Source: Mucilaginibacter gossypiicola (GTDB lineage Bacteria; Bacteroidota; Bacteroidia; Sphingobacteriales; Sphingobacteriaceae). Taken from it: DNA of 64,000 nt. The position numbers and the translations under genes are program-made. How positions within the stretch are numbered: the first letter of the stretch is position 1; every line of letters starts with the position of its first letter. Shown in pieces: positions 1 through 9,393 of this stretch. The stretch lies in contig NZ_FOCL01000012.1 of the NCBI RefSeq assembly GCF_900110105.1, positions 62,001 through 126,000 on the forward strand, read 5' to 3'. The notes under the pieces are model-generated. The model was not told the DNA's origin. It searched no databases and saw nothing but the letters and a program-made list of their open reading frames with translations.

Positions 1-1
1 T

Positions 2-2248
2 ACACTGGCCGCGGCCGATTCATTTCCCGTTGTAAAAACACCAAGTTACGCCTTCAGAAATGCAGGTGGTTATTTGTTTAAAGATCAATCGAAGGATTGG
101 GGCATCGTAAAACCCACTTTTTCAACCGGCGGTGTTTATGCCGACCTGGATAATGACGGCGACCTCGACCTGGTGATCAACAATATTGATGATGACGCTT
201 TTGTTTATGAAAACACGGCCAACAGCAAAACGCAGGTTGCTAAAAACCATAATTACCTTACCGTTGCCCTGCAGGGCGATAGCAAAAACATTGGCGGATT
301 TGGAGCTACCATCCGCATTTACTACAAAGGCAATCAGCAGTTTTATGACCAGCAGCCCTGTCGCGGCTACATGAGTACTGATGACGCCCGCGGGCATTTT
401 GGTATCGGATCGTCAGCTACAGTCGATTCGTTACGGGTACGCTGGCCCGATGGCAAAACCCAGTTGCTTACTAATGTTAAGGCCAATCAAACACTTACAT
501 TGCAGTACAAAAACGCCTCTGGTTATTTCCCCCCTGATGCTTCCGGTAAAATTGCCCCGGTATTTCAATCAGCAAATAATTCAACCGGTATAAAATATGT
601 TCACCAGGAAAAGGATGCTATCGATTATAACATCCAGCCTACGCTACCGCATAAGCTAAGCCAGTACGGACCGGCAATTGCTGTTGGTGATGTGGACGGC
701 AATGGTTATGATGACCTTTTTGTAGGAGGATCGGCAGGAAATAAAGGCGTGTTCTTCATGCAGGATGCCAATGGCCATTTCACCATGGATAACAACCGCT
801 TTGTAAACGAAGAAATTAAAGATGAGGAAGACATGGGTGCCCTGCTTTTTGACGCCAATGGCGATGGCTTCCCGGATCTGTACATAGCGAGTGGCAGCTA
901 CGAATTTCAGAAAGGACATACCACCGCGCAAGACAGGCTTTATATCAATGATAAAAAAGGCCATTTCTCTCGTGATATTGCTGCTGTACCCGTGGAATAT
1001 GATAACGGTTCATGCGTTCGCGCTGCTGATTTTGACGGTGATGGAGACCTTGATCTTTTTGTGGGTTCAAGATCGGTTTCGGGGGCTTATCCTTCATCGC
1101 CGGTTAGTCATTTACTCAGGAACGATGGCGGTAAGTTTACTGATGTTACCAGCCAGCTTTGCCCCGACCTGATCCATGGCGGCATGATCACTGACGCGTT
1201 ATGGTCGGATTTTGACAAGGATGGTAAAACTGATTTGGTAGTAGTAGGCGAATGGATGCCGGTTACATTCTACAAAAACAACGGCCATGGTTTCAGCAAG
1301 ATCAAATCGGTCATCGATGACCATGTAGGCTGGTGGAACAGCATCGTTGCCGGCGATTTTAACAACGACGGCAATATCGATTATGTAGCCGGGAACCTTG
1401 GCCAAAACTCCAATTACAAAGCATCATTTGAACAACCGATGACCATTATGGGTAAAGACCTGGATGGTAATGGCTCATTTGATGCCATGATATTTTGCTA
1501 CATGAAGGATGAGGACGGTTCTCAAAAACCCTTCCCGATGCATACCCGCGATGATCTGATCAGTCAGCTGATCTCCATCCGCAAAAAATATCCAAGCTAC
1601 CGTGGCTTCGGTCACGCTACCATGAACGACTTATGGGCTGAAAAAGACAAAGAAGGTGCTGTTATCCTGAAAGCTACCGACATGAACACCAGCCTTATCA
1701 CCGGTAAAGGCACTGGTACTTTTAGTATCAGTGCACTACCGCAGGATGCCCAAATGGCGCCGGTTTACGGGATGATAGCCAAAGACGTTGACCATGACGG
1801 TAACCTTGACCTGGTAATGGTTGGCAACGATTTCGGCATGGAACCATTCACCGGCAGGCATGATGCTTTTATGGGGTTATATATGAAAGGAAATGGCAAA
1901 GGTGGTTTTGCCAGTTTATCGATAGCCAACAGCGGTATTTATGTTGCGGGCGATGGTAAAGCTTTGGCAAATATCCAATCGGCCAAAGGAGACCTATTGG
2001 TAGCAACCCAAAATCAGGATAGTGTTAAAGTATTCCGCAATGCCGGCGCAGCTTCGGGCAAGCGTTATATCAAGCTTAAACCTGATGATTTTTATGCTGA
2101 CATTACCCTTAAAAACGGCAGCAAAAGGCATGTTGAGTTTTATTACGGATCAACTTATTTGTCACAATCATCAAGGGTATTGGAGTTGGATGGAAACGCA
2201 GGCGATGTGACGATAACAAGCTATAATGGTAGGAAGAGGAAAGGGTGA
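2..2248 (+). CDS. FG-GAP/VCBS repeat protein with ASPIC/UnbV domain, 5' truncated by window edge
   Basis: The frame is open from base 2, so the N-terminus lies outside the window; the first usable internal start (TTG at 74) is not a real start. The visible 748 residues begin with a CRTAC1-type segment (YAFRNAGGYLFKDQSKDWGI), then an ASPIC/UnbV domain (IGGFGATIRIYY ... GIGSSATVDSLRVRWPDG). At least six FG-GAP/VCBS blade motifs of calcium-binding type follow: DVDGNGYDDLFVGG, DANGDGFPDLYIAS, DFDGDGDLDLFVGS, DFDKDGKTDLVVVG, DFNNDGNIDYVAGN and DVDHDGNLDLVMVG. Such proteins are secreted beta-propellers common beside SusC/SusD pairs in Bacteroidota, with no settled biochemical role. It converges on the GH2 gene. 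Family assignment is secure; function is not. Confidence 0.9.
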   Translation, partial: TLAAADSFPVVKTPSYAFRNAGGYLFKDQSKDWGIVKPTFSTGGVYADLDNDGDLDLVINNIDDDAFVYENTANSKTQVAKNHNYLTVALQGDSKNIGGFGATIRIYYKGNQQFYDQQPCRGYMSTDDARGHFGIGSSATVDSLRVRWPDGKTQLLTNVKANQTLTLQYKNASGYFPPDASGKIAPVFQSANNSTGIKYVHQEKDAIDYNIQPTLPHKLSQYGPAIAVGDVDGNGYDDLFVGGSAGNKGVFFMQDANGHFTMDNNRFVNEEIKDEEDMGALLFDANGDGFPDLYIASGSYEFQKGHTTAQDRLYINDKKGHFSRDIAAVPVEYDNGSCVRAADFDGDGDLDLFVGSRSVSGAYPSSPVSHLLRNDGGKFTDVTSQLCPDLIHGGMITDALWSDFDKDGKTDLVVVGEWMPVTFYKNNGHGFSKIKSVIDDHVGWWNSIVAGDFNNDGNIDYVAGNLGQNSNYKASFEQPMTIMGKDLDGNGSFDAMIFCYMKDEDGSQKPFPMHTRDDLISQLISIRKKYPSYRGFGHATMNDLWAEKDKEGAVILKATDMNTSLITGKGTGTFSISALPQDAQMAPVYGMIAKDVDHDGNLDLVMVGNDFGMEPFTGRHDAFMGLYMKGNGKGGFASLSIANSGIYVAGDGKALANIQSAKGDLLVATQNQDSVKVFRNAGAASGKRYIKLKPDDFYADITLKNGSKRHVEFYYGSTYLSQSSRVLELDGNAGDVTITSYNGRKRKG

Positions 2249-2274
2249 TAGCGTTCTAACAAACAGTTCCTTTA

Positions 2275-2307
2275 AGACTTACGAAGTTTTAAAAACTTCG
2301 TAAGTCT
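2275..2307. terminator. Perfect palindromic hairpin after the FG-GAP gene
   Basis: AGACTTACGAAGTTTT pairs with AAAACTTCGTAAGTCT, 27 bases after the stop codon at 2248. The stem lacks a clean T run, so it may be a dispersed palindrome rather than a standard intrinsic terminator, but its position suits 3'-end formation. Confidence 0.5.
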
Positions 2308-2410
2308 GGATTATACAACTTGCTCTATAACATTTACGCCTTACGCCGCCGCTCGGCTCCGGCCATAGGTATTGAGAAGATAAAAGTGGCTCGTAAAAAC
2401 AATAAAAACT

Positions 2411-2500
2411 ATGTCATTGCGAGCGTAGCGTGGCAATCTCGTAGCCAATGCATGACCGATATGCATAGCTACGAGATTGCTTCGTGCCTCGCAATGACAT
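2411..2500. repeat. TGTCATTGCGAG palindromic repeat, copy A
   Basis: A 90-bp imperfect palindrome begins ATGTCATTGCGAG and ends CTCGCAATGACAT, with CTCGTAG and CTACGAG inner arms. It is one of six copies in the window (others at 6289, 13407, 25591, 31390 and 61816). It sits between convergent genes. The left arm is of the GCGTAGCGTGGCAATC subtype and the right arm of the GATTGCTTCGTGCC subtype, so this copy is a mosaic. Confidence 0.85.
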
Positions 2501-2540
2501 AATTTAATAAACACATTCACCAAAAACGGATTCAAAACAA

Positions 2541-2571
2541 AAACGCCCGGGCAAATTGCCCGGGCGTTTTT
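2541..2571. terminator. Strong bidirectional intrinsic terminator
   Basis: AAACGCCCGGGCAA and TTGCCCGGGCGTTT form a GC-rich stem, flanked by A and T runs on both sides. It lies between the convergent FG-GAP gene and the GH2 gene and could serve both strands. Confidence 0.8.
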
Positions 2572-2591
2572 CATAATATCAAAACCATTTA

Positions 2592-4820
2592 TTACGGTTT
2601 TGTTTTGCTCATTGCAGAAATACCAGCATCAATATACTGACCACCCTGAATTTGATTACAGTGGATAGCAATCACGTTTTTACCGTTAAGGTTTACAGCC
2701 TCCTTGCTTTCCTTAGTCATTTGGATAATAGCATAGCCTGATGTATAACCTTCTTTTATGGTAGCCTTAACACCATTGATATAAACTTCGCAGGCATCAT
2801 CATGGTGTAATGACAATACCAGGTCGTTTTTATTTACGTTGGATACATTGAGTGTAAACTCCTGCCTCATCCAGATGTCCTTGCCATCCCATACAGTTTT
2901 TACTACTGCCCCCGGAGTATTGGCAGTACCAAAACCTGCTTCGCCGGATTTCCATGAGTTGTCGTCAAACTTTTCGCCAAACCAGCCATCAGCAGGTTTA
3001 TCAAAAGTATATTTCCAGGTATGTGCTTTATCTTTTGATGATGGTAGTACCTCACGGATATACTCTTCATCATGAATGATCTTATCATTTGAAGCCTTGA
3101 TGGTTGCAACCGGGCCTTTCACAATTTCCCTATCGTAAGTAAGCAAGCCGTTCAGCTCAACTTCCACATCGGTAGTTTCGGTGTATACCGCAGCGCTTAA
3201 GCCTTCGTTGGTTTTATAGATCACAAGATCATTGGCAAATTCATCATACAGGTTGGTATAAGCTTTTTGGTTATCCATCATGATATAGGTCGGGCCTGTT
3301 TTCCAAACGTGACCGGGAATAATGTAACCTATCCCGCCATATTCGCCGCAGGCCAATACCTGTGTTTTGCTTGAAGGAGCTGCAGGCGGCGGATAGCTGT
3401 GGATATCCAGAAAATCGCCCACGCCAAAATGGTTACCACCACTGGCCTGGTTAATAAGCCTTGAATTATCCAGGTTGCGCACCAGGTTAACCAACCCAGG
3501 CGTATTATGTTGGCCTTGTGCCTCGTTGAATACTACCCATGTTACAATTGAAGGTGAGTTCCAGTGGGTTTTAACCATACGGGTAAGTTCTGAAGCATAG
3601 GCAGCTGTATCTACCGGAGGCGTATGCTCGGTATATGAATTAGCCGAAGGCATATCCTGCCAAATCATCAGGCCCAGTTTATCGGCCCAGTAGTACCAGC
3701 GGTATGGCTCAACCTTAATGTGCTTGCGCACCATATTGTAACCAAAGTTTTTGATCATTTGCAGATCGTTTTTGATAGCGGCATCTGTTGGAGCCGTGTA
3801 GATCCCATCAGGCCAAAAACCCTGGTCAAGCGGACCGATCTGGAACAGAAATTTATTATTCAGGAACAGTTTTTTATAACCATCCTGCTCACCTATCGAA
3901 ATCTTGCGCATGCCCGCATAGCTGCTAACAGCATCAACCTTTTTACCGCCTTTTTCAAGCGTAATGTCCAGGTCATACAGAAACGGAGAATCCGGCGACC
4001 ATAATTTGGCGTTAGGAACAGGTACGGCAAACTCGGCATTAGGCTTGCCGGAAGCTGTACTTACAACTTTGCCGCCATCTTTTACTTTTACATTAACCGT
4101 GTAGCCAGCAGCAGTCGCAGCATCTACATTTAGCTTTATGACCGATTGATCAATATCCGGCGTGATCCTGATATCACTGATGTTTACAGCCGGAACCGGC
4201 TCTAACCAAACAGTTTGCCAGATACCTGTAGTTGAAGTATACATAATTCCCTGTGGGTGCAGTGTTTGTTTACCGCGTGGGAAACCGCCATCATCCGTTG
4301 GGTCATAAACACGCACGGTGATCTCCTGTTCACCTGCACCTTTAATAGCAGATGTGATGTCATAACTAAACGGATCATAGCCGCCTGTATGTTTACCAAA
4401 ACTTTTGCCGTTAACAAACACTTCGCTTTCATAATCAACCGCACCAAAATGCAGCAGGACATGCTCCCCCTTCCACGAAGCAGGGACTGTGAATTTACGG
4501 CGGTACCAGATCCTGTCATGCTGTTCCATTACGCCCGACAAAGCAGATTCAACCGGGAATGGCACAAGGATAGTTTTAGATAACTTGCCTTGGGGTACAG
4601 CCTCGCCGGCGGTTCCCGGTTGATACTGCCACAGGCCGTTTAGGTTCAGCCATTTTTCACGTGCCAGCTGCGGACGGGGATACTCAGGCAATACATTTTT
4701 CGGATCGACATCTTTGGCAAAGCGCGTCATTAAAACGGCTTTTTTGGGCTGCCATTCCTGCGCATGGACAAAGCATGGAAGCGCGGCAGCAGCAATGATA
4801 ATAAACTTTTTAATGTTCAT
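2592..4820 (-). CDS. Secreted glycoside hydrolase family 2 enzyme (beta-galactosidase/arabinosidase-like)
   Basis: This 742-residue exported enzyme has a signal peptide ending near LPCFVHAQ. The GH2 architecture is a jelly-roll sugar-binding domain (about 55-205), an immunoglobulin-like domain (about 210-305) and a TIM barrel (about 306-580). The general acid lies in VVFNEAQGQ (E433) and the likely nucleophile in CGEYGG (E493). A C-terminal beta-sandwich (about 600-740; LHHDDACEVYINGV) resembles a galactose-binding-like module. It is the last gene on the minus strand of the arabinan locus, behind its own upstream hairpin, so it is probably a separate transcript. GH2 covers beta-galactosidases, glucuronidases and mannosidases; context suggests removal of galactose or arabinopyranose decorations, but the substrate cannot be read from sequence. 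Confidence 0.88.
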   Translation of the reverse strand: MNIKKFIIIAAAALPCFVHAQEWQPKKAVLMTRFAKDVDPKNVLPEYPRPQLAREKWLNLNGLWQYQPGTAGEAVPQGKLSKTILVPFPVESALSGVMEQHDRIWYRRKFTVPASWKGEHVLLHFGAVDYESEVFVNGKSFGKHTGGYDPFSYDITSAIKGAGEQEITVRVYDPTDDGGFPRGKQTLHPQGIMYTSTTGIWQTVWLEPVPAVNISDIRITPDIDQSVIKLNVDAATAAGYTVNVKVKDGGKVVSTASGKPNAEFAVPVPNAKLWSPDSPFLYDLDITLEKGGKKVDAVSSYAGMRKISIGEQDGYKKLFLNNKFLFQIGPLDQGFWPDGIYTAPTDAAIKNDLQMIKNFGYNMVRKHIKVEPYRWYYWADKLGLMIWQDMPSANSYTEHTPPVDTAAYASELTRMVKTHWNSPSIVTWVVFNEAQGQHNTPGLVNLVRNLDNSRLINQASGGNHFGVGDFLDIHSYPPPAAPSSKTQVLACGEYGGIGYIIPGHVWKTGPTYIMMDNQKAYTNLYDEFANDLVIYKTNEGLSAAVYTETTDVEVELNGLLTYDREIVKGPVATIKASNDKIIHDEEYIREVLPSSKDKAHTWKYTFDKPADGWFGEKFDDNSWKSGEAGFGTANTPGAVVKTVWDGKDIWMRQEFTLNVSNVNKNDLVLSLHHDDACEVYINGVKATIKEGYTSGYAIIQMTKESKEAVNLNGKNVIAIHCNQIQGGQYIDAGISAMSKTKP

Positions 4821-5000
4821 AATTGTAGGTTATAAAGCCGGTCAAACAGTTCCGACAAACCGTTTAAACCGGCCGTACAGGCTTTTGAATTAATTATTTC
4901 GCACTAAAAGTATAGGATAAATTGAACCAATTTTAACGTTTGGTTACGTTTGATTGGTTTTGAAGAAAAGTTGATACGATTTGTTGCAGGCAACAGCCCA

Positions 5001-5048
5001 TAAAATAAGAAGCAGGAAAGGATAATCCTTTCCTGCTTCTTATTTTAT
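5001..5048. terminator. Long perfect hairpin between GH43 and GH2 genes
   Basis: TAAAATAAGAAGCAGGAAAG pairs perfectly with CTTTCCTGCTTCTTATTTTA around a small loop. It lies downstream of the minus-strand GH43 gene (stop at 5158) and upstream of the GH2 start, so it is placed to end the GH43 transcript. No long T tract follows. Confidence 0.6.
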
Positions 5049-5069
5049 AATATTTCTTATTGCAGAGCC

Positions 5070-5140
5070 GCATAATTTCGTCTCCCATCAGGGCAAACGC
5101 ACTTCCCTGATTGATCTGTATGCCGGAGACGAAATTATGC
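5070..5140. repeat. Inverted repeat with GCATAATTTCGTCTCC arms
   Basis: Arms at 5070-5085 and 5125-5140 are exactly complementary. Similarity continues weakly outward (GCAGAGCC against TGTAGAGGCGC) and the loop is about 39 bases. It lies just beyond the GH43 stop codon. It has the look of a dispersed palindromic repeat; only one copy is seen here. Confidence 0.6.
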
Positions 5141-5157
5141 GCGCCTCTACAATAAAA

Positions 5158-6135
5158 TCACTTTGCCGGTTTCACACCCTCGCTGGTCACGATCACCCGT
5201 TTGATACTGCCATCTTTATTGTAGTATAAATAATCGATGCAAACCGAACGGTGAAAACTACCCGCATCCGGTACCAGTGCGCCGTTATGGTAAATAAAAT
5301 ACCATTTACCCTTAAATTCAATGATAGCCTGGTGATTAGTGTTCGAATTTCCTGCTATCTCATTAATGATCCCCTTATACTCCCACGGGCCGTTAATACT
5401 CCTGCTCATGGCATAGGCTATTTTTTCAGGAAACTCATAAGCATATGAAAGATAGTACCAGCCATTACGCTCATGGATCCATGGTGCTTCGGTATAATGC
5501 GGCAAGGTGATGGTTTTAATCTCGCCGTCAAGCTCGGTCATGTTACTTTTCAATTTAGCATAATAGCAAATGCCATTGCCCCAAAACAGGTAAGCTTGTC
5601 CGTCTTTATCAATCATAACCGTCGGGTCGATATCGTCCCAGGAATGTTTTACGGCTTTGGTCATATCATTGGTAACCAAAGCGCTGCCCCGGGCATCTTT
5701 AAATGGCCCCAGCGGACTATCAGATACCGCAACACCTATAGCTTTACCGTGAATAGTACCATGTTCAACAGCCACATACCAGTAAAACTTGCCATTCCGT
5801 TCAATCACCTGCGAAGCCCATGCATCATCTTTAGCCCATTTAAACTCCTTAACATTCATAGGCGATGGGTGCTCCGTCCAGTTCACCATATCGGTTGAAG
5901 TAAAGCAAGTCCAGTCATGCATGGTATAACCGTTATGCCCTGGCGCTGCCTCATCATGCCCGGTGTACAGGTATACTTTATCCTTATAAACCATAGCCGC
6001 CGGATCGGCAGTGTACTTGTGCCTGATGATGGGGTTACCATCGGCATGGAAAGTGGTATCACGGGGAGTAGCTTTAACTGAGGCTAAACTGCCGACAGTT
6101 ATGGCTAACACGATTATTTTTTTCGATATTCTCAT
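5158..6135 (-). CDS. Secreted glycoside hydrolase family 43 enzyme (arabinofuranosidase/xylosidase-like)
   Basis: The 325-residue protein has an N-terminal export signal (about 1-22) and a single five-bladed GH43 propeller. The three family carboxylates are visible: general base D44 in TADPAAMV, pKa modulator D170 in WDDIDPTVM and general acid E216 in HYTEAPWI. The motif YKDKVYLYTGHDE is typical of subfamilies active on arabinoxylan or arabino-oligosaccharides. There is no carbohydrate-binding module. It lies 272 bp from the next upstream gene across a repeat-filled gap, so co-transcription with the arabinanase is uncertain. It probably removes terminal arabinose or xylose from oligosaccharides; exact specificity is open. 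Confidence 0.88.
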   Translation of the reverse strand: MRISKKIIVLAITVGSLASVKATPRDTTFHADGNPIIRHKYTADPAAMVYKDKVYLYTGHDEAAPGHNGYTMHDWTCFTSTDMVNWTEHPSPMNVKEFKWAKDDAWASQVIERNGKFYWYVAVEHGTIHGKAIGVAVSDSPLGPFKDARGSALVTNDMTKAVKHSWDDIDPTVMIDKDGQAYLFWGNGICYYAKLKSNMTELDGEIKTITLPHYTEAPWIHERNGWYYLSYAYEFPEKIAYAMSRSINGPWEYKGIINEIAGNSNTNHQAIIEFKGKWYFIYHNGALVPDAGSFHRSVCIDYLYYNKDGSIKRVIVTSEGVKPAK

Positions 6136-6152
6136 AATGTCCTTATCTCATG

Positions 6153-6268
6153 TTCAAGCGTCCATGCTTGAATAATACAAAACATGAGCGTCCACGCTCA
6201 AGTTATTAGTTATTTCAGATGCGTAAGCGAGGATGCTTACAAGAAAATGGGGGCAAGCGCAGACGCTT
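6153..6268. repeat. Cluster of four short hairpins (cluster 1)
   Basis: Four palindromes follow in order: TTCAAGCGTCCATGCTTGAA (6153-6172), TGAGCGTCCACGCTCA (6185-6200), GTAAGCGAGGATGCTTAC (6223-6240) and AAGCGCAGACGCTT (6255-6268). The same order and orientation of cores recurs at 23842-23955. The cluster lies immediately upstream of the GH43 start at 6135 and directly beside palindrome copy B. Confidence 0.8.
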
Positions 6269-6288
6269 AAACCTGCAGAAATAAAATC

Positions 6289-6385
6289 ATGTCATTGCGA
6301 GGAGGAACGACGAAGCAATCTCGTAGCTATGCAGATCGGACATGCGTGAGCTACGAGATTGCCACACTATCGCTCGCAATGACAT
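6289..6385. repeat. TGTCATTGCGAG palindromic repeat, copy B
   Basis: A 97-bp palindrome with ATGTCATTGCGAG and CTCGCAATGACAT ends and CTCGTAGCT/AGCTACGAG inner arms. The left arm is of the GAAGCAATC subtype and the right of the GATTGCCACACTATCGCTCG subtype, the reverse mosaic of copy A. Confidence 0.85.
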
Positions 6386-6407
6386 AAGTTTATTCACTTC
6401 ATTAAAT

Positions 6408-7412
6408 CTACTTCCCTACCACCGGCCATCCATCAACCCAATCCAGTTTCTCAACTCGCAATTTTGAAATCCCCCTATCCGCAGCATCATAGCCGTGGAA
6501 GATGATATAATCAACCCCATCAAAAGTACTTACCCCATTATGGCCAACACCATACCAGTTAGCATCACCGGCCAGCAGGATACTGCCGCCGCCTTTGTTC
6601 ATGGCGATGCCGTCCTTATCCAGGTACGGCCCCTTTAGATTTTGGGAGCGACCGATGATCATTTTGTAAGTACTCTTCGGTCCTTTGCAGCAATAATCTA
6701 TCGAGGCAAAGAGGTAAAAATATTTATCATGTTTAAAAATAAATGGGGCTTCAATGGCATTACCGCCCGCATCAACCGGGTTGCCATCAACAGCAGGAAG
6801 ATTTTCAGAACTGACTTTTCTACGGGTAGCAATGGTTGGGATCTTATCAAGATCCTCTGCAACGCTTAGCCTGTCTTTATTCAGCTTCGCCAATTTCAGG
6901 CCATCCCAAAACGATCCGAAAACCAGATAAGGTGTACCATCTTTATCCGTAATTAAATTAGGGTCGATAGCATTCCAGTTGGTTTTGCCGGGGATGGATT
7001 GGATCACTTTACCATGATCAACCCATTTATAGGCCAGATCATTGGTATGCAGCGTTGTATTAGTTGCCACACCAATGGCCGAAGTATTTTTGCCAAAGGC
7101 CGATACCGAGTAAAACAGGTAGTAAGCGCCTTTATAAAACGAAATATCCGGTGCCCAGATGTGTCCTTTAAAACCCGGGATAGCATCAACAGCCCATTGA
7201 GGCGCTGCGGCAAATACCGGTTTCTCAGCCTTCCAATGTACCCTATCATCTGACGACCACATCGCAATACCATTACCCGTACAGAAAATGTAATACGTAC
7301 TATCCTGCCGGGTCATTACCGGGTCGTGCACCGATATATCAGTCTTTAGTTCCTGGGCATTGCTTATAATGCCCGGGAACAATAAGGATATGATCAGTAG
7401 GAGCTTTTTCAA
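6408..7412 (-). CDS. Secreted endo-1,5-alpha-L-arabinanase, GH43
   Basis: The 334-residue protein has a signal peptide ending near ISNAQ. It is predicted to cut the alpha-1,5-arabinan backbone outside the cytoplasm. Catalytic carboxylates are D30 (SVHDPVM), D150 (NAIDPNL) and E221 (AIEAPFIF). The sequences HIWAPDISF, GVATN and FASIDYCCKGPKSTY match the arabinanase branch of GH43, and VGHNG contains the histidine that usually ligands the central metal. Its start lies 3 bp after the GH51 stop, so both share a transcript: arabinanase makes oligosaccharides and GH51 trims them. Assignment as arabinanase is strong; endo versus exo action is not provable from sequence. Confidence 0.92.
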   Translation of the reverse strand: MKKLLLIISLLFPGIISNAQELKTDISVHDPVMTRQDSTYYIFCTGNGIAMWSSDDRVHWKAEKPVFAAAPQWAVDAIPGFKGHIWAPDISFYKGAYYLFYSVSAFGKNTSAIGVATNTTLHTNDLAYKWVDHGKVIQSIPGKTNWNAIDPNLITDKDGTPYLVFGSFWDGLKLAKLNKDRLSVAEDLDKIPTIATRRKVSSENLPAVDGNPVDAGGNAIEAPFIFKHDKYFYLFASIDYCCKGPKSTYKMIIGRSQNLKGPYLDKDGIAMNKGGGSILLAGDANWYGVGHNGVSTFDGVDYIIFHGYDAADRGISKLRVEKLDWVDGWPVVGK

Positions 7413-7415
7413 CGG

Positions 7416-9386
7416 TTATTTGTTTTTAAGCCTTACTATTTTGAATGAGTATGGCTCAACAGCCAGCTTCAGGGTATTACCGGAGATATCGACCGTACTT
7501 TCAACAGGGCTAACTGCTGTAGGCGCGGTCAATGAATTTTCGGCGTCCTTGTTATCAGCCTTTAGCGTTGTAACTTTAGCCTCTTTTTGATAGCCTTTTG
7601 AGCCGGTAATTTTAAAGCTTACATTTTGTGCAGTTGTGCTTGTATTCACAAACTTGATCACCAGTTCGTTGGTGTTCTTGTCCAAACTGGCGGTAGCATA
7701 GCTATCATTTTGCCCGGCTACGGCTTCATTGTTCAATGTAAGCGGTACTACATCAGTGCCTTTATTGATAGAGAACAATTGTTGTACATAATAATTTGGC
7801 GTGGCATAGCTTTTCAGGTTATCAAACCAAATGAGGTTTGGAGTCCATTGCCAGCCTTCCACATGAGCAAAAAGCGGGGCGTACGAAGCCATATTCACTA
7901 CGTCGGCATTACGCTCTAAACCGGTCATGAAGGCCGCCTCAGATAACGCGCACTCCCAATTGTTTTTATTATCAGGATTTACTGTTGATACGCTTTGCGC
8001 TGCATATTCACCGGCGAAAATTTTAGGGCCTTTACGATCATAGTTATCATAACGGCGGGCATTATCCCTGAACCATTTTGCAGGCGCGTAATAATGCTCA
8101 TCCAGGATGTCGGCACCTAAACTGCGGAACGTTTTATTTAACAGGTCAAATTCCTTACCATCGGGCGACGGGCCTAAGGCCGATACGATCTTGATGTTCG
8201 GGTATTTAGTTTTGATAGCCTTAGTGAAAATTTTCCAGCGATCGATGTATTGAGGGCCCCATTGCTCGTTACCCACACCTATCATTTTCAAATTAAACGG
8301 CGCCGGGTGACCAAGATCTGTACGCAGCTTACCCCATTTGGTGCTGGCATCGCCATTGGCAAACTCAATCAGGTCGAGCGCATCCTGCACATAAGGATCA
8401 AGCTTATCCAAAGGCACCAGCTCGCCGGTGTTGAATTCGCACGCCATACCGCAATTCAAGATAGGCAGCGGTGAAGCACCAATATCCTCGGCTGTCATGA
8501 AATATTCCATAAAACCCAAACCAAAGGTTTGATAATAATCAGGTGCCGGGCGATGTTTAAATTCAGTATTCCAGCGGTTGATGATGTTTTCACGTTTATC
8601 AACCGGACCTATGGTTTTTTTCCACTGATAACGGTTGTTCAGCTCACGGCCTTCAACAATACATCCACCCGGAAAACGCAGAAAACCTGGTTTAAGATCA
8701 GCCAGTCGCTGTACCAGGTCGGCACGCAAACCACCCGGACGGTTTTTCCAGGTATGCTCAGGAAACAGGGAGATCATATCCAGATCAATGACGCCCTTGC
8801 CGCTCATCCAAACATATAATTTTGCTTTCGGCGTTGTAGCGTCCGATTTAAATTTTACGCTGTAACGGTTCCATTCTTTATCAGTTGGTGTAAGTTCGGC
8901 TTTACCTATGATAGCGTCATTATCACCACGCAGCTCAATGTTCAGCTTTACGTTAGTATCGCCTTCCTGTTTAGCTATTACCGAAAAGCTGTATTCCTCA
9001 CCTTCCTTAACGCCCATTCCCCCGCGGAAACCCTCATTCGAGAATCCGTAGAAACCGGCGTCGGTTGTGATATAGCTCTTTATAAAATGCGCATTCTCCG
9101 GCCGTTCAACAGCACGGTTTATTACTTCTGTTCTGCCATCGCCTCCATCCTTTTTTTGCTCTTTCCATCCCATCAAAGGCATATTGAACTCAAACGAACG
9201 GTTTTTTACCAGTTCTGCATATACACCACCATCGGCAGCAAGGTTAATATCCTCAAAAAATATCCCATACATGGTAGGCTGAATGTGTGCTTTCACATTA
9301 TCAGCAGCTATGGTATATTGCGTTTGTGCATGGGCCATGGTAAAGGCACCGGCCGCACATAACGTTAAAAAAGTCCTTTTTAACAT
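7416..9386 (-). CDS. Secreted alpha-L-arabinofuranosidase, GH51
   Basis: The 656-residue enzyme has a signal peptide ending at MAHAQ. It releases terminal arabinofuranose from arabinan and arabino-oligosaccharides by a retaining mechanism. A CBM4/9-like beta-sandwich (about 75-210) is inserted before the TIM barrel. The acid/base is E374 in GVGNEQWGP and the nucleophile E460 in KIFAGEYA; FLRFPGGCIVEG is the typical GH51 strand. A C-terminal beta-sandwich ends at PYSFKIVRLKNK. It lies 7 bp after the mutarotase gene and 3 bp before the arabinanase gene, in one operon. Confidence 0.95.
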   Translation of the reverse strand: MLKRTFLTLCAAGAFTMAHAQTQYTIAADNVKAHIQPTMYGIFFEDINLAADGGVYAELVKNRSFEFNMPLMGWKEQKKDGGDGRTEVINRAVERPENAHFIKSYITTDAGFYGFSNEGFRGGMGVKEGEEYSFSVIAKQEGDTNVKLNIELRGDNDAIIGKAELTPTDKEWNRYSVKFKSDATTPKAKLYVWMSGKGVIDLDMISLFPEHTWKNRPGGLRADLVQRLADLKPGFLRFPGGCIVEGRELNNRYQWKKTIGPVDKRENIINRWNTEFKHRPAPDYYQTFGLGFMEYFMTAEDIGASPLPILNCGMACEFNTGELVPLDKLDPYVQDALDLIEFANGDASTKWGKLRTDLGHPAPFNLKMIGVGNEQWGPQYIDRWKIFTKAIKTKYPNIKIVSALGPSPDGKEFDLLNKTFRSLGADILDEHYYAPAKWFRDNARRYDNYDRKGPKIFAGEYAAQSVSTVNPDNKNNWECALSEAAFMTGLERNADVVNMASYAPLFAHVEGWQWTPNLIWFDNLKSYATPNYYVQQLFSINKGTDVVPLTLNNEAVAGQNDSYATASLDKNTNELVIKFVNTSTTAQNVSFKITGSKGYQKEAKVTTLKADNKDAENSLTAPTAVSPVESTVDISGNTLKLAVEPYSFKIVRLKNK

Positions 9387-9393
9387 GCTTTAC

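Noticed and set aside
2320..2574. Short frames on both strands in the 2249-2591 gap
   Set aside because: They are produced by the palindrome at 2411-2500 and the terminator at 2541-2571.
6153..6268. Possible CRISPR-like array
   Set aside because: The units are 14-20 base palindromes with unequal spacing and changing cores. There are no uniform spacers and no cas genes.
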